A DNA stretch of 5,180 bases. It comes from an uncultured bacterium (GTDB lineage: Bacteria; Pseudomonadota; Alphaproteobacteria; Rhodospirillales; Rhodospirillaceae). Positions 1 to 5,180 of the stretch are shown piece by piece (position 1 is the stretch's first letter; the number at the start of each line of letters is the position of its first letter). The DNA lies in NCBI GenBank assembly GCA_903896775.1, contig CAITZE010000234.1, positions 1-5,180 on the forward strand, in the 5' to 3' direction. The notes below the pieces were generated by a model. It saw only the letters and a program-made list of their open reading frames with translations. It was not told where the DNA came from and ran no database searches. A program made the position numbers and the translations under genes.

Positions 1-1103
1 ACGCCCTGGTCCGCGACGAGAAGGGCCAGAAGATGTCCAAGTCCAAGGGCAACGTCATGGACCCCCTGGACCTGTGCAATGTCTACGGCACCGACGCCGT
101 GCGCTTCACGCTGACGGCGATGGCGGCGCAGGGACGCGATATCAAACTCGCCGAGACGCGTATCGCTGGCTATCGCAACTTTGTCACCAAAATCTGGAAC
201 GCTGCGCGTTTCTCGCAGATGAACGGCTGCGCGATTGTGCCGGGCTTCGATCCGCGCGGTGTGAAGACCACGCTCAACAAATGGATCGTCGCTAAAACGG
301 TCGAAGCCGCCAAGGCTGTGGCCGATGCGATTGAAGCCTATCGCTTCAATGATGCTGCCAACGGTCTTTACCAATTCACTTGGGGTGTCTTCTGCGATTG
401 GTATTTGGAATTCGCCAAGCCCGTCTTCCAAGGCAGCGACGAAGCCGCCAAAAGCGAAACGCGCGCTGCGACGGCTTGGGTGATCGATCAGATCCTGCTC
501 ATCGCTCAACCGATGATTCCGTTTGTGACGGAGACGCTGTGGGAGAAGCTCGCGGAGGCCGCGAACATCAAGCGCGCTGGCGTGTTGATGCAGCAGCCCT
601 GGCCGAAATACGACATCGCTGTAGCCGCTGAAGCCGAAGCCGAGATCGATTGGGTGGTGAATGTCATCAACGCGATCCGTTCGGTGCGCTCGGAGATGAA
701 CGTGCCCGCTGGCTTGCAGATGGCTGCGACGATGAAGGGCGCCGGTGCTGTTTCTAAAGCGCGGCTTGCCACACACAACGCCTTGATCTGTGCCAACGCG
801 CGCCTCGCATCTATTGTTGTCGATGAAGCGGCCACGCCGAACGCCGCGCAAGTGGTGGTGGGTGAGGCAACGGTGCTGTTGCCGCTCGAAGGCGTTATCG
901 ATTTGGCAAAAGAGCGCGAGCGTCTTGCCAAAGAAATCGCCAAGAAAGACAGCGACATCGCTAATGACGATAAAAAACTGACCAATGAAGCTTTCGTTGC
1001 CAAAGCGCCGCCGGAAGTGGTCGAGGAAATCCGCGAACGCCGTGCGGCCGCCGAAGCGGCAAAAGTGAAACTTGCCGACGCGCTCAAGCGGATAGGTGCC
1101 TAA
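1..1103 (+). CDS. valS: Valyl-tRNA synthetase, C-terminal part (5' end outside window)
   Basis: This class Ia synthetase charges tRNA-Val with valine in the cytoplasm. The reading frame is open from base 3 (first full codon Ala) to the TAA at 1101-1103, giving 366 visible residues. The gene is therefore truncated by the window edge, not broken. The KMSKS ATP-binding loop is at visible residues 10-14 (bases 30-44), inside the ValRS-typical context ALVRDEKGQKMSKSKGN. It is followed by the end of the catalytic core (GRDIKLAETRIAGYRNF), then a helical anticodon-binding domain at about residues 90-230 (NKWIV, FCDWYLEFAKP, PMIPFVTETLWEKL). The last 65 or so residues (about 300-366) are Lys/Glu/Ala-rich and should form the tRNA-binding C-terminal coiled coil that marks ValRS against IleRS and LeuRS. 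The ATG at base 33 lies inside the KMSKS motif and is not the start. The gene overlaps the next one by one base. Confidence 0.97.
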   Translation, partial: ALVRDEKGQKMSKSKGNVMDPLDLCNVYGTDAVRFTLTAMAAQGRDIKLAETRIAGYRNFVTKIWNAARFSQMNGCAIVPGFDPRGVKTTLNKWIVAKTVEAAKAVADAIEAYRFNDAANGLYQFTWGVFCDWYLEFAKPVFQGSDEAAKSETRAATAWVIDQILLIAQPMIPFVTETLWEKLAEAANIKRAGVLMQQPWPKYDIAVAAEAEAEIDWVVNVINAIRSVRSEMNVPAGLQMAATMKGAGAVSKARLATHNALICANARLASIVVDEAATPNAAQVVVGEATVLLPLEGVIDLAKERERLAKEIAKKDSDIANDDKKLTNEAFVAKAPPEVVEEIRERRAAAEAAKVKLADALKRIGA

Positions 1104-1693
1104 TGCCGCATTGGATGTACGGCACGCTTCTCGGATTGCCGTGGATCCTTTGGATCATTTATTGGGCCGTTAGCGCACAGGGCGCAAAGGTCACTGTGCG
1201 GCGCGAAGATGTCGTCTCGCGCGTGATCTACGGCTTACTTTTTGTTGTCGGTGCGGTGTTGTGCCTGCGTTTGCCGCCCGGCCCAGGGATTGCGGAATTT
1301 TATCTGCCGCGAGAATTTTTGCTCCCCGCTTATTGGGCCGGATTTGCGCTGATTGTCGTAGGGCTCAGCTTTACGGTCTGGGCGCGCCGGCATCTGGGCG
1401 CGAACTGGAGCGGCACGGTCACCGTCAAAGAAAATCATGAACTGATCCGCAGCGGGCCCTATGGCTGGACACGTCATCCCATTTACACCGGACTTCTGGT
1501 TGCAATGATCGGTGTGGCTTTGGCGCAAGGACAATGGCGCGGGATACTCGGCTTTGCGCTGTTTCTCGGTGGCCTATTGATGAAAATGCGCATTGAAGAG
1601 CGCTTCATGACCGAAACATTTGGCGACGCTTACACGCGCTACAAGGCCGAAGTACCCGCGCTGATACCTATGCCCTCAGGTAAAGCATCGTAG
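1103..1693 (+). CDS. Integral membrane methyltransferase, isoprenylcysteine carboxyl methyltransferase (ICMT)-like
   Basis: This 196-residue membrane protein probably transfers a methyl group from S-adenosylmethionine. The substrate cannot be told from sequence, because bacterial ICMT/PEMT-like proteins act on varied small or lipid substrates and bacteria lack typical prenylated CaaX proteins. Hydrophobic segments lie at roughly residues 4-22, 40-57, 74-93, 128-142 and 146-161. The signature region is ARRHLGANWSG (94-104), then GPY (118-120), RHPxYxG (124-130) and the Glu pair E165-E166 in RIEERF. In ICMT-type enzymes the RHPxYxG and EE motifs build the cofactor site. The ATG shares its A with the valS stop (TAATG). 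A weak GATAGG lies at 1091-1096, so translation is probably coupled to valS. The family call is firm. The reaction is inferred from the family and the substrate is unknown. Confidence 0.85.
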   Translation: MPHWMYGTLLGLPWILWIIYWAVSAQGAKVTVRREDVVSRVIYGLLFVVGAVLCLRLPPGPGIAEFYLPREFLLPAYWAGFALIVVGLSFTVWARRHLGANWSGTVTVKENHELIRSGPYGWTRHPIYTGLLVAMIGVALAQGQWRGILGFALFLGGLLMKMRIEERFMTETFGDAYTRYKAEVPALIPMPSGKAS

Positions 1694-1738
1694 CGCTGAG
1701 CCATGCGGTTTTGCGCGGGTGATGCGCAGCCCTGAGAA

Positions 1739-1767
1739 TTGACGATCAAGCCCAGTACGCCTATACG
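1739..1767 (+). promoter_or_regulatory. Candidate sigma-70 promoter of ilvD
   Basis: TTGACG at 1739-1744 matches the -35 consensus at 5 of 6 bases. After exactly 17 bases comes TATACG at 1762-1767, matching the -10 consensus at 4 of 6. Transcription would begin near 1774-1776 and leave a leader of only about 16-18 bases before the ilvD ATG. Position, spacing and orientation fit a promoter that makes ilvD independent of the valS transcript. This is consensus matching by eye, with no experimental support. Confidence 0.5.
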
Positions 1768-1771
1768 GGCT
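1749..1771 (+). repeat. Small inverted repeat over the ilvD -10 region (possible operator)
   Basis: AGCCC (1749-1753) pairs with GGGCT (1767-1771), and GTA (1755-1757) pairs with TAC (1764-1766). That gives an 8-bp stem with one bulged A (1754) and a 6-base loop. It covers the promoter spacer and -10 box, a usual place for a repressor site. It has no following T-run, so it does not look like an intrinsic terminator for the upstream pair. It could also be chance, and no regulator is identified. Confidence 0.25.
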
Positions 1772-1778
1772 GACCTTT

Positions 1779-1786
1779 AAAGGAGG
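1779..1786 (+). promoter_or_regulatory. Strong ribosome-binding site of ilvD
   Basis: AAAGGAGG is complementary over all 8 bases to the 3' end of bacterial 16S rRNA and sits 5 bases before the ATG at 1792. It fixes the ilvD start. It lies across two abutting perfect 10-bp palindromes, CCTTTAAAGG (1774-1783) and GGAGGCCTCC (1782-1791). Confidence 0.85.
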
Positions 1787-1791
1787 CCTCC

Positions 1792-3534
1792 ATGCTCGAC
1801 GACGGAAAAAAGCCGGCCAAGTTCGATAAATCAAAATTGCCCAGCCGGCACATTACGGAAGGCCCCACCAAAGCGCCGCACCGCGCCATGCATTACGCCA
1901 TGGGTCTGACGGAAGAAGAGCTGCATCAGCCTATGGTCGGCGTCGCGACGTGTTGGAATGAAGCCGCACCCTGCAACATCGATTTGTCCCGTCAGGCGCA
2001 GATCGTAAAGGAAGGCGTGCGCGCCGGCGGCGGAACGCCGCGCGAGTTCACCACCATCACCGTCACCGACGGTATCGCCATGGGTCACGAGGGCATGAAG
2101 AGCTCGCTCGCCTCGCGCGACTGGATCGCCGACACGGTGGAGCTCACCATGCGCGGACACTCTTACGACGCCATGGTCGGTATGGCCGGCTGCGACAAGT
2201 CGCTGCCCGGCATGATGATGGCAATGCTGCGCCTCAATGTGCCGTCCGTGTTCCTTTACGGCGGCGCGATCATGCCCGGCCATTTCCACGGCAAAGACGT
2301 GACCATCGTCGACGTCTTCGAAGGCGTTGGCCAACATGCGGCCGGCAAAATGAGTGATAAAGATTTGCACGAGCTGGAATGCGTCGCGTGTCCATCGGCG
2401 GGCGCTTGTGGCGGTCAGTTCACGGCCAACACCATGGCGACGGTCTCTGAGGCCATGGGCCTCGCGCTGCCGCTTTCGGCCAGCATCCCGACGAGCTTCA
2501 CCGAAGCGCGCAATCAATACGCCAAAGCCGCCGGTAAGGCGGTCATGGAACTCGTGCGTCTCAACTTGCGTCCGCGCGATATCGCCAGCCGCAAAGCGTT
2601 CGAGAACGCCGCCATGGTTGTGGCTGCTTCGGGTGGTTCCACCAATGCTGGTTTGCATCTGCCGGCCATGGCTCACGAAGCCGGTATCAAGTTCGATCTC
2701 GATGATGTTTGCGCGATCTTCAAAAAGACGCCTTACATCGGCGACATGAAGCCGGGCGGACGTTATGTGGCGGCGGACTTGTATAAAGTCGGCGGTATCC
2801 CGATCCTAATAAAGGCGCTGCTCGACGGCGGCTATCTGCATGGCGATTGCATCACCGTCACCGGAAAAACGCTGGAAGAGAACATGCGAGACGTTGTGTT
2901 CCCCACCAATCAGGATGTGGTGCGTCCTTGCTCCAATCCACTGTCGCCCACGGGCGGCGTTGCGGGCCTTAAAGGCTCTCTGGCGCCCGGTGGCGCGATT
3001 GTGAAAGTCGCCGGACTCAAGGTGAAGAAATTCCGCGGCACCGCGTTGTGCTTTGATTCCGAAGATTTGGCTTTCGAAGCGGTGCAGAACCGCGCTTACA
3101 AAGAAGGCGACGTCATCATCATCCGCTACGAAGGCCCCAAGGGCGGCCCGGGCATGCGCGAGATGCTGGCCACGACCGGCGCGCTATCGGGGCAGGGCAT
3201 GGGCGACAAAGTCGCGCTCATCACCGACGGGCGTTTCTCCGGCGGCACGCGCGGCCTGTGCGTGGGTCACGTGGGGCCGGAAGCGGCTGTGGGCGGCCCC
3301 ATTGCGTTGGTGAAAGACGGCGACATCATCACCATCGACTGCGACGCAGGCACGATGAACCTGGAAGTCTCCGACGCGGAACTGAATGAACGCCGCGCTA
3401 TCTGGAAGCCGCGTGTGAATAACTATCAATCAGGCGTGTTGTGGAAATACGCACAGCTGGTGGGCGATGCCCAGCACGGCGCTGTGACCCATCCCGGTGC
3501 CGCCGCCGAAACGCATATGTACGCGGATATCTAG
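1792..3534 (+). CDS. ilvD: Dihydroxy-acid dehydratase
   Basis: IlvD dehydrates 2,3-dihydroxy-isovalerate and 2,3-dihydroxy-3-methylvalerate to the 2-keto acids that lead to valine, leucine, isoleucine and pantothenate. It is a cytoplasmic Fe-S enzyme of the IlvD/Edd family. The 580 residues fit the shorter class (about 560-580, often [2Fe-2S]) rather than the roughly 616-residue E. coli type. Expected cluster ligands are Cys61 (APCN), Cys134 (GCDKSLPG) and Cys206 (SAGACGG). Mg ligands are Asp93 (TDG), Asp135, the carbamylated Lys136, and Glu457 (GPGMRE). The catalytic base is Ser483 in TDGRFSGGTRG (478-487). Nothing is missing, so it should be active. The start is set by a perfect Shine-Dalgarno sequence. 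No other branched-chain gene lies nearby. The [2Fe-2S] assignment is inferred from class membership. A sugar-acid dehydratase of the same family is the main alternative but fits less well. Confidence 0.96.
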   Translation: MLDDGKKPAKFDKSKLPSRHITEGPTKAPHRAMHYAMGLTEEELHQPMVGVATCWNEAAPCNIDLSRQAQIVKEGVRAGGGTPREFTTITVTDGIAMGHEGMKSSLASRDWIADTVELTMRGHSYDAMVGMAGCDKSLPGMMMAMLRLNVPSVFLYGGAIMPGHFHGKDVTIVDVFEGVGQHAAGKMSDKDLHELECVACPSAGACGGQFTANTMATVSEAMGLALPLSASIPTSFTEARNQYAKAAGKAVMELVRLNLRPRDIASRKAFENAAMVVAASGGSTNAGLHLPAMAHEAGIKFDLDDVCAIFKKTPYIGDMKPGGRYVAADLYKVGGIPILIKALLDGGYLHGDCITVTGKTLEENMRDVVFPTNQDVVRPCSNPLSPTGGVAGLKGSLAPGGAIVKVAGLKVKKFRGTALCFDSEDLAFEAVQNRAYKEGDVIIIRYEGPKGGPGMREMLATTGALSGQGMGDKVALITDGRFSGGTRGLCVGHVGPEAAVGGPIALVKDGDIITIDCDAGTMNLEVSDAELNERRAIWKPRVNNYQSGVLWKYAQLVGDAQHGAVTHPGAAAETHMYADI

Positions 3535-3540
3535 CATTGC

Positions 3541-3582
3541 TCGTCATCCCGGACGCGACTACGTCGCGCCCGACGATGACGA
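3541..3582. repeat. 42-nt imperfect palindrome in the convergent ilvD/xth gap
   Basis: TCGTCATC (3541-3548) pairs with GATGACGA (3575-3582). CGG (3550-3552) pairs with CCG (3570-3572), and CGCGAC (3554-3559) pairs with GTCGCG (3563-3568) around a TAC loop. That is 17 base pairs, interrupted by an A/C mismatch (3553/3569) and a small asymmetric internal loop. It fills most of the 55-bp gap, where two genes end head to head. Neither strand has a T-run after the stem, so a classical intrinsic terminator is not supported. A transcript-end-stabilising hairpin or a dispersed palindromic repeat is equally possible. Confidence 0.75.
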
Positions 3583-3589
3583 CAGAGAG

Positions 3590-4369
3590 TTACACTATCA
3601 ACTCGCACCACACCGGCGTGTGGTCGGAAGCTTTCTCTTTGCCGCGCGGGCCCTTGTCGATGCCGGCATTGGTGAGCGCATCGGCAGCCTTAGGCGAAAG
3701 CAGCAGGAAGTCGATCAGCAAGCCGTTGTCCTTTTGCCACGCGCCAGCTTGGTAATCCCAATAAGAGTATTGATGCGGCAGGCTGTTGAACGCTCGAAAC
3801 GCATCGGTGAGACCCAGGTGCAATAACGCGCGAAATCGCGCGCGGCTTTCCGGCTGCAATAAAGCGTCTTCGGCGAAAGCCTTGGCATTATAAACGTCGT
3901 CGTCTCTGGGAATGACGTTGTAGTCGCCGCCGTAAACGCGCATCTCGCCATCGGCGAGGCCGCGCGCCATATGCGCTTTCAGCCGATCCATCCAGGCGAG
4001 TTTATAAGTGAACTTTTCCGTGCTGATGGGATTGCCGTTGGGCAAGTAAATCGCAGCGACGCGCACTTTGCCGAAGACAGTGGCTTCCATGTAGCGCGCG
4101 TGGTCATCGCCTTCGCCGTCAGGCAGGCGCGGTTCGATATCTTCCAGCGGTGACTTCGAAAGAATGGCTACGCCATTGTAAGTCTTTTGGCCGTGAGTGG
4201 CGACGTTGTAGCCGGCGTCCTCGATCTCGGCGCGCGGAAAATTCTCGTCGATGCATTTGATTTCCTGCAGCATCACCACGTCGGGCGCGGCCTCCTTCAG
4301 CCAGGCCAAGAGATTGGGCAGGCGGGCTTTGACCGAGTTCACATTCCAGGTGGCGATCTTGATCTTCAA
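3590..4369 (-). CDS. xth: Exodeoxyribonuclease III / AP endonuclease (TTG start)
   Basis: This is a Mg-dependent base-excision-repair nuclease of the endonuclease/exonuclease/phosphatase superfamily. It cuts 5' of abasic sites and degrades DNA 3' to 5'. The 259 residues are the usual family length. Active-site residues by motif are Asn9 (TWNVNS), Glu36 (LQEIKC), Tyr108 (IYLPNGNP), Asp149 and Asn151 (GGDYNV), Asp220 (LIDFLLLS), and Asp249-His250 (SDHTPV). All the main ones are present. Two departures are visible: Leu218 and Phe221 occupy places where relatives usually read R and H in 'RIDH'. The start codon is TTG (4367-4369), and the protein then reads MKIKIATWN as expected. There is no in-frame ATG or GTG between it and the upstream stop (4397-4399), and the next Met is residue 33. 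A weak GGGG lies 5 bases upstream. The gene is convergent with ilvD and divergent from the M20 gene. Confidence 0.95.
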   Translation of the reverse strand: MKIKIATWNVNSVKARLPNLLAWLKEAAPDVVMLQEIKCIDENFPRAEIEDAGYNVATHGQKTYNGVAILSKSPLEDIEPRLPDGEGDDHARYMEATVFGKVRVAAIYLPNGNPISTEKFTYKLAWMDRLKAHMARGLADGEMRVYGGDYNVIPRDDDVYNAKAFAEDALLQPESRARFRALLHLGLTDAFRAFNSLPHQYSYWDYQAGAWQKDNGLLIDFLLLSPKAADALTNAGIDKGPRGKEKASDHTPVWCELIV

Positions 4370-4450
4370 AGCGGCCCCGATTTCAAACAGTTGATTTTAC
4401 AGACTTAAGTATCGGCTGCCGCCTACTATTGAACGATCGGGGCCTCAAAA

Positions 4451-4510
4451 CAAGATGGGCAAAACAGGTGGTATGGGCCGGGCGTAAGTCCTATCATTCC
4501 GGCCATCTTG
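4451..4510 (+). repeat. Inverted repeat in the M20 gene leader
   Basis: CAAGATGG (4451-4458) is the exact reverse complement of CCATCTTG (4503-4510). Inside it, CCGG (4478-4481) can pair with CCGG (4499-4502). A competing stem pairs 4473-4481 with 4499-4506 with one bulged G, using some of the same bases. The structure ends 15 bases before the ribosome-binding site. With a 44-base gap between the arms, an 8-bp match could well be chance. Confidence 0.3.
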
Positions 4511-4525
4511 AACACTCAAAAACGG

Positions 4526-4537
4526 GGAGGAGAGAGG
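4526..4537 (+). promoter_or_regulatory. Tandem Shine-Dalgarno-like sequence of the M20 peptidase gene
   Basis: A purine run carries GGAGG (4526-4530, 10 bases before the ATG) and AGAGG (4533-4537, 3 bases before it). The first is slightly far from the start and the second slightly close. Together they support the ATG at 4541, which also places a signal peptide exactly at the N-terminus. Confidence 0.65.
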
Positions 4538-4540
4538 TCC

Positions 4541-5180
4541 ATGAAATATTCTTTGCGGATTTCGGCGTCGTTGCTGGCTCTTGGCTTGGCATTTGCGGCT
4601 TCAGGCGTGCAGGCGGCCGATCCCAAGGCCGAGGTTCAGAAAATCCTTGCCAGCTCACAGTTCAAAACCGCCGTCGCCACCATGGACAAAGATTACGACC
4701 GTTACATCAATGAAGGCGTCAAGCTCGTCGAAATTCCGTCGCCGCCGTTCAAGGAAATGACGCGCGCCAAGGAATACGAAAAGATGTTGAAGGACGCCGG
4801 CCTGACCGATGTGCGTATCGACGCGGAAGGCAATACTTTCGGTATTCGCAAGGGTACGCACCCTGATGACAAATACGTCGTCGTGGCCGCGCACCTTGAT
4901 ACGGTGTTCCCCGAAGGCACCGACGTTAAGATCAAGCGCGAAGGCACCAAGTTCAATGCCCCTGGCGTTGGCGACGATACCTTCAGCCTCGCGGCGCTGG
5001 TCAGCTTTGTACGCGCCATGAACGCCGCCAATATCAAAACCCGTGACGACATCATCTTCATGGGCGATGTGGGCGAAGAAGGTGAAGGTGACTTGCGCGG
5101 TATGCGCTATCTGTTCACCAAGGGTGAGTACAAAGACAAAATCAAAGCCTTTATGTCCGTTGAGTCTGGCGGGGCTGCCG
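4541..5180 (+). CDS. Exported M20-family zinc metallopeptidase, N-terminal part (3' end outside window)
   Basis: This is a di-zinc hydrolase of the M20/M25/M40 clan (peptidase T, carboxypeptidase G2 and acetylornithine deacetylase relatives), predicted to act in the periplasm on a peptide or amide bond. The frame stays open from the ATG for 213 residues and runs off the window. Residues 1-25 form a classical Sec signal peptide: KYSLR, a hydrophobic core, and cleavage after VQA (23-25). There is no lipobox Cys. The mature part has the catalytic HLD motif with His118 and Asp120 (VVAAHLDTVFPEG). Asp145 in GVGDDT is the likely bridging ligand, and Glu179-Glu180 in GDVGEEGEG are the general base and a zinc ligand. 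Glu208 in SVESG is a plausible further ligand. The last His ligand and part of the dimerisation domain lie outside. The family is secure. The substrate is unknown, and a 'peptidase T' label would be over-precise. Confidence 0.9.
   Translation, partial: MKYSLRISASLLALGLAFAASGVQAADPKAEVQKILASSQFKTAVATMDKDYDRYINEGVKLVEIPSPPFKEMTRAKEYEKMLKDAGLTDVRIDAEGNTFGIRKGTHPDDKYVVVAAHLDTVFPEGTDVKIKREGTKFNAPGVGDDTFSLAALVSFVRAMNAANIKTRDDIIFMGDVGEEGEGDLRGMRYLFTKGEYKDKIKAFMSVESGGAA

Larger units (their letters stand above)
4370..4540. other. Divergent intergenic region between xth (-) and the M20 peptidase gene (+)
   Basis: This 171-bp region must carry the start signals of both flanking genes. I see no promoter that matches well on spacing. 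On the minus strand TAAAAT (4394-4399) resembles a -10 box for xth but has no good -35. On the plus strand TACTAT (4424-4429) resembles a -10 box, while the TTTACA at 4396-4401 is 22 bases away, which is too far. The part nearer the peptidase gene holds an inverted repeat and its ribosome-binding site. No convincing small ORF with its own ribosome-binding site is visible. Confidence 0.5.

Noticed and set aside
506..1087. 193-codon open frame on the minus strand
   Set aside because: It lies wholly inside valS, opposite a well-conserved synthetase domain. Its Ser/Ala/Arg-rich product matches no family I know, and it is the usual antisense shadow in GC-rich DNA.
1712..1728. TGCGC/GCGCA stem after the methyltransferase gene as a terminator
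   Set aside because: The stem is only 5 bp with a 7-base loop. The TTTT lies before the stem, not after it, and there is no T-run downstream on either strand.
1831..2676. 281-codon open frame on the minus strand
   Set aside because: It is antisense to ilvD over its conserved catalytic region, and its His/Arg/Gly-rich product has no recognisable motifs. Its length reflects codon bias in ilvD.
3441..3826. Two overlapping plus-strand open frames (3441-3755 and 3497-3826) across the ilvD-xth junction
   Set aside because: Both start inside ilvD and run antisense into xth, have no ribosome-binding site, and pass through the palindrome. Both flanking real genes are certain.
4391..4429. Plus-strand promoter built from TTGATT or TTTACA with TACTAT
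   Set aside because: The spacers to TACTAT would be 27 and 22 bases, well outside 16-18. No alternative -10 box sits at the correct distance.
4429..4713. 94-codon plus-strand open frame upstream of and into the M20 gene
   Set aside because: Its start has no ribosome-binding site, its product has low-complexity Arg/Gly composition, and it overlaps the signal-peptide region of a well-supported gene in another frame.
1..5180. Mobile element, phage, defence or toxin-antitoxin system in the window
   Set aside because: All five supported genes are housekeeping or metabolic types with matching base composition. There are no transposase, integrase or defence motifs, direct target repeats or spacer arrays.

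Overview
The window looks like ordinary chromosomal DNA from a moderately GC-rich bacterium, most likely an alphaproteobacterium. That placement rests on the wording of the ValRS C-terminal half, the short-class dihydroxy-acid dehydratase and the ExoIII N-terminus, all judged from memory without a database search. Coding is dense. There is no tRNA or rRNA gene, insertion sequence, CRISPR array or phage gene that I can recognise, and I found no convincing new multi-gene system.

Layout. (1) Bases 1-1103 (+) hold the C-terminal 366 residues of valyl-tRNA synthetase (valS), entering just before the KMSKS loop. (2) Bases 1103-1693 (+) hold a 196-residue integral membrane methyltransferase of the isoprenylcysteine carboxyl methyltransferase (ICMT) type. 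It starts on the last base of the valS stop codon (TAATG), so the two are almost certainly co-transcribed. (3) Bases 1694-1791 are a 98-bp gap with a good candidate sigma-70 promoter, a small dyad over its -10 region and a full-length Shine-Dalgarno sequence. (4) Bases 1792-3534 (+) hold ilvD, a complete dihydroxy-acid dehydratase with its Fe-S, Mg and catalytic residues in place. (5) Bases 3535-3589 form the gap between two convergent genes and are nearly filled by a 42-nt imperfect palindrome. (6) Bases 3590-4369 (-) hold xth, a complete exonuclease III-type AP endonuclease that appears to start at TTG. (7) Bases 4370-4540 are a divergent 171-bp intergenic region with an inverted repeat and a purine-rich ribosome-binding site. 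(8) Bases 4541-5180 (+) hold the N-terminal 213 residues of an exported M20-family zinc metallopeptidase, cut by the window edge.

The genes do not form one pathway: translation (valS), membrane-associated methylation (ICMT-like), branched-chain amino acid synthesis (ilvD), DNA repair (xth) and periplasmic peptide or amide hydrolysis (M20). Valine is the only loose link, since IlvD makes its precursor and ValRS charges it. However, ilvD appears to have its own promoter, so I do not read this as a functional operon. The most useful second looks are the intergenic palindrome, the TTG start and altered 'RIDH' motif of Xth, the valS-methyltransferase overlap, and the ilvD promoter/leader architecture.
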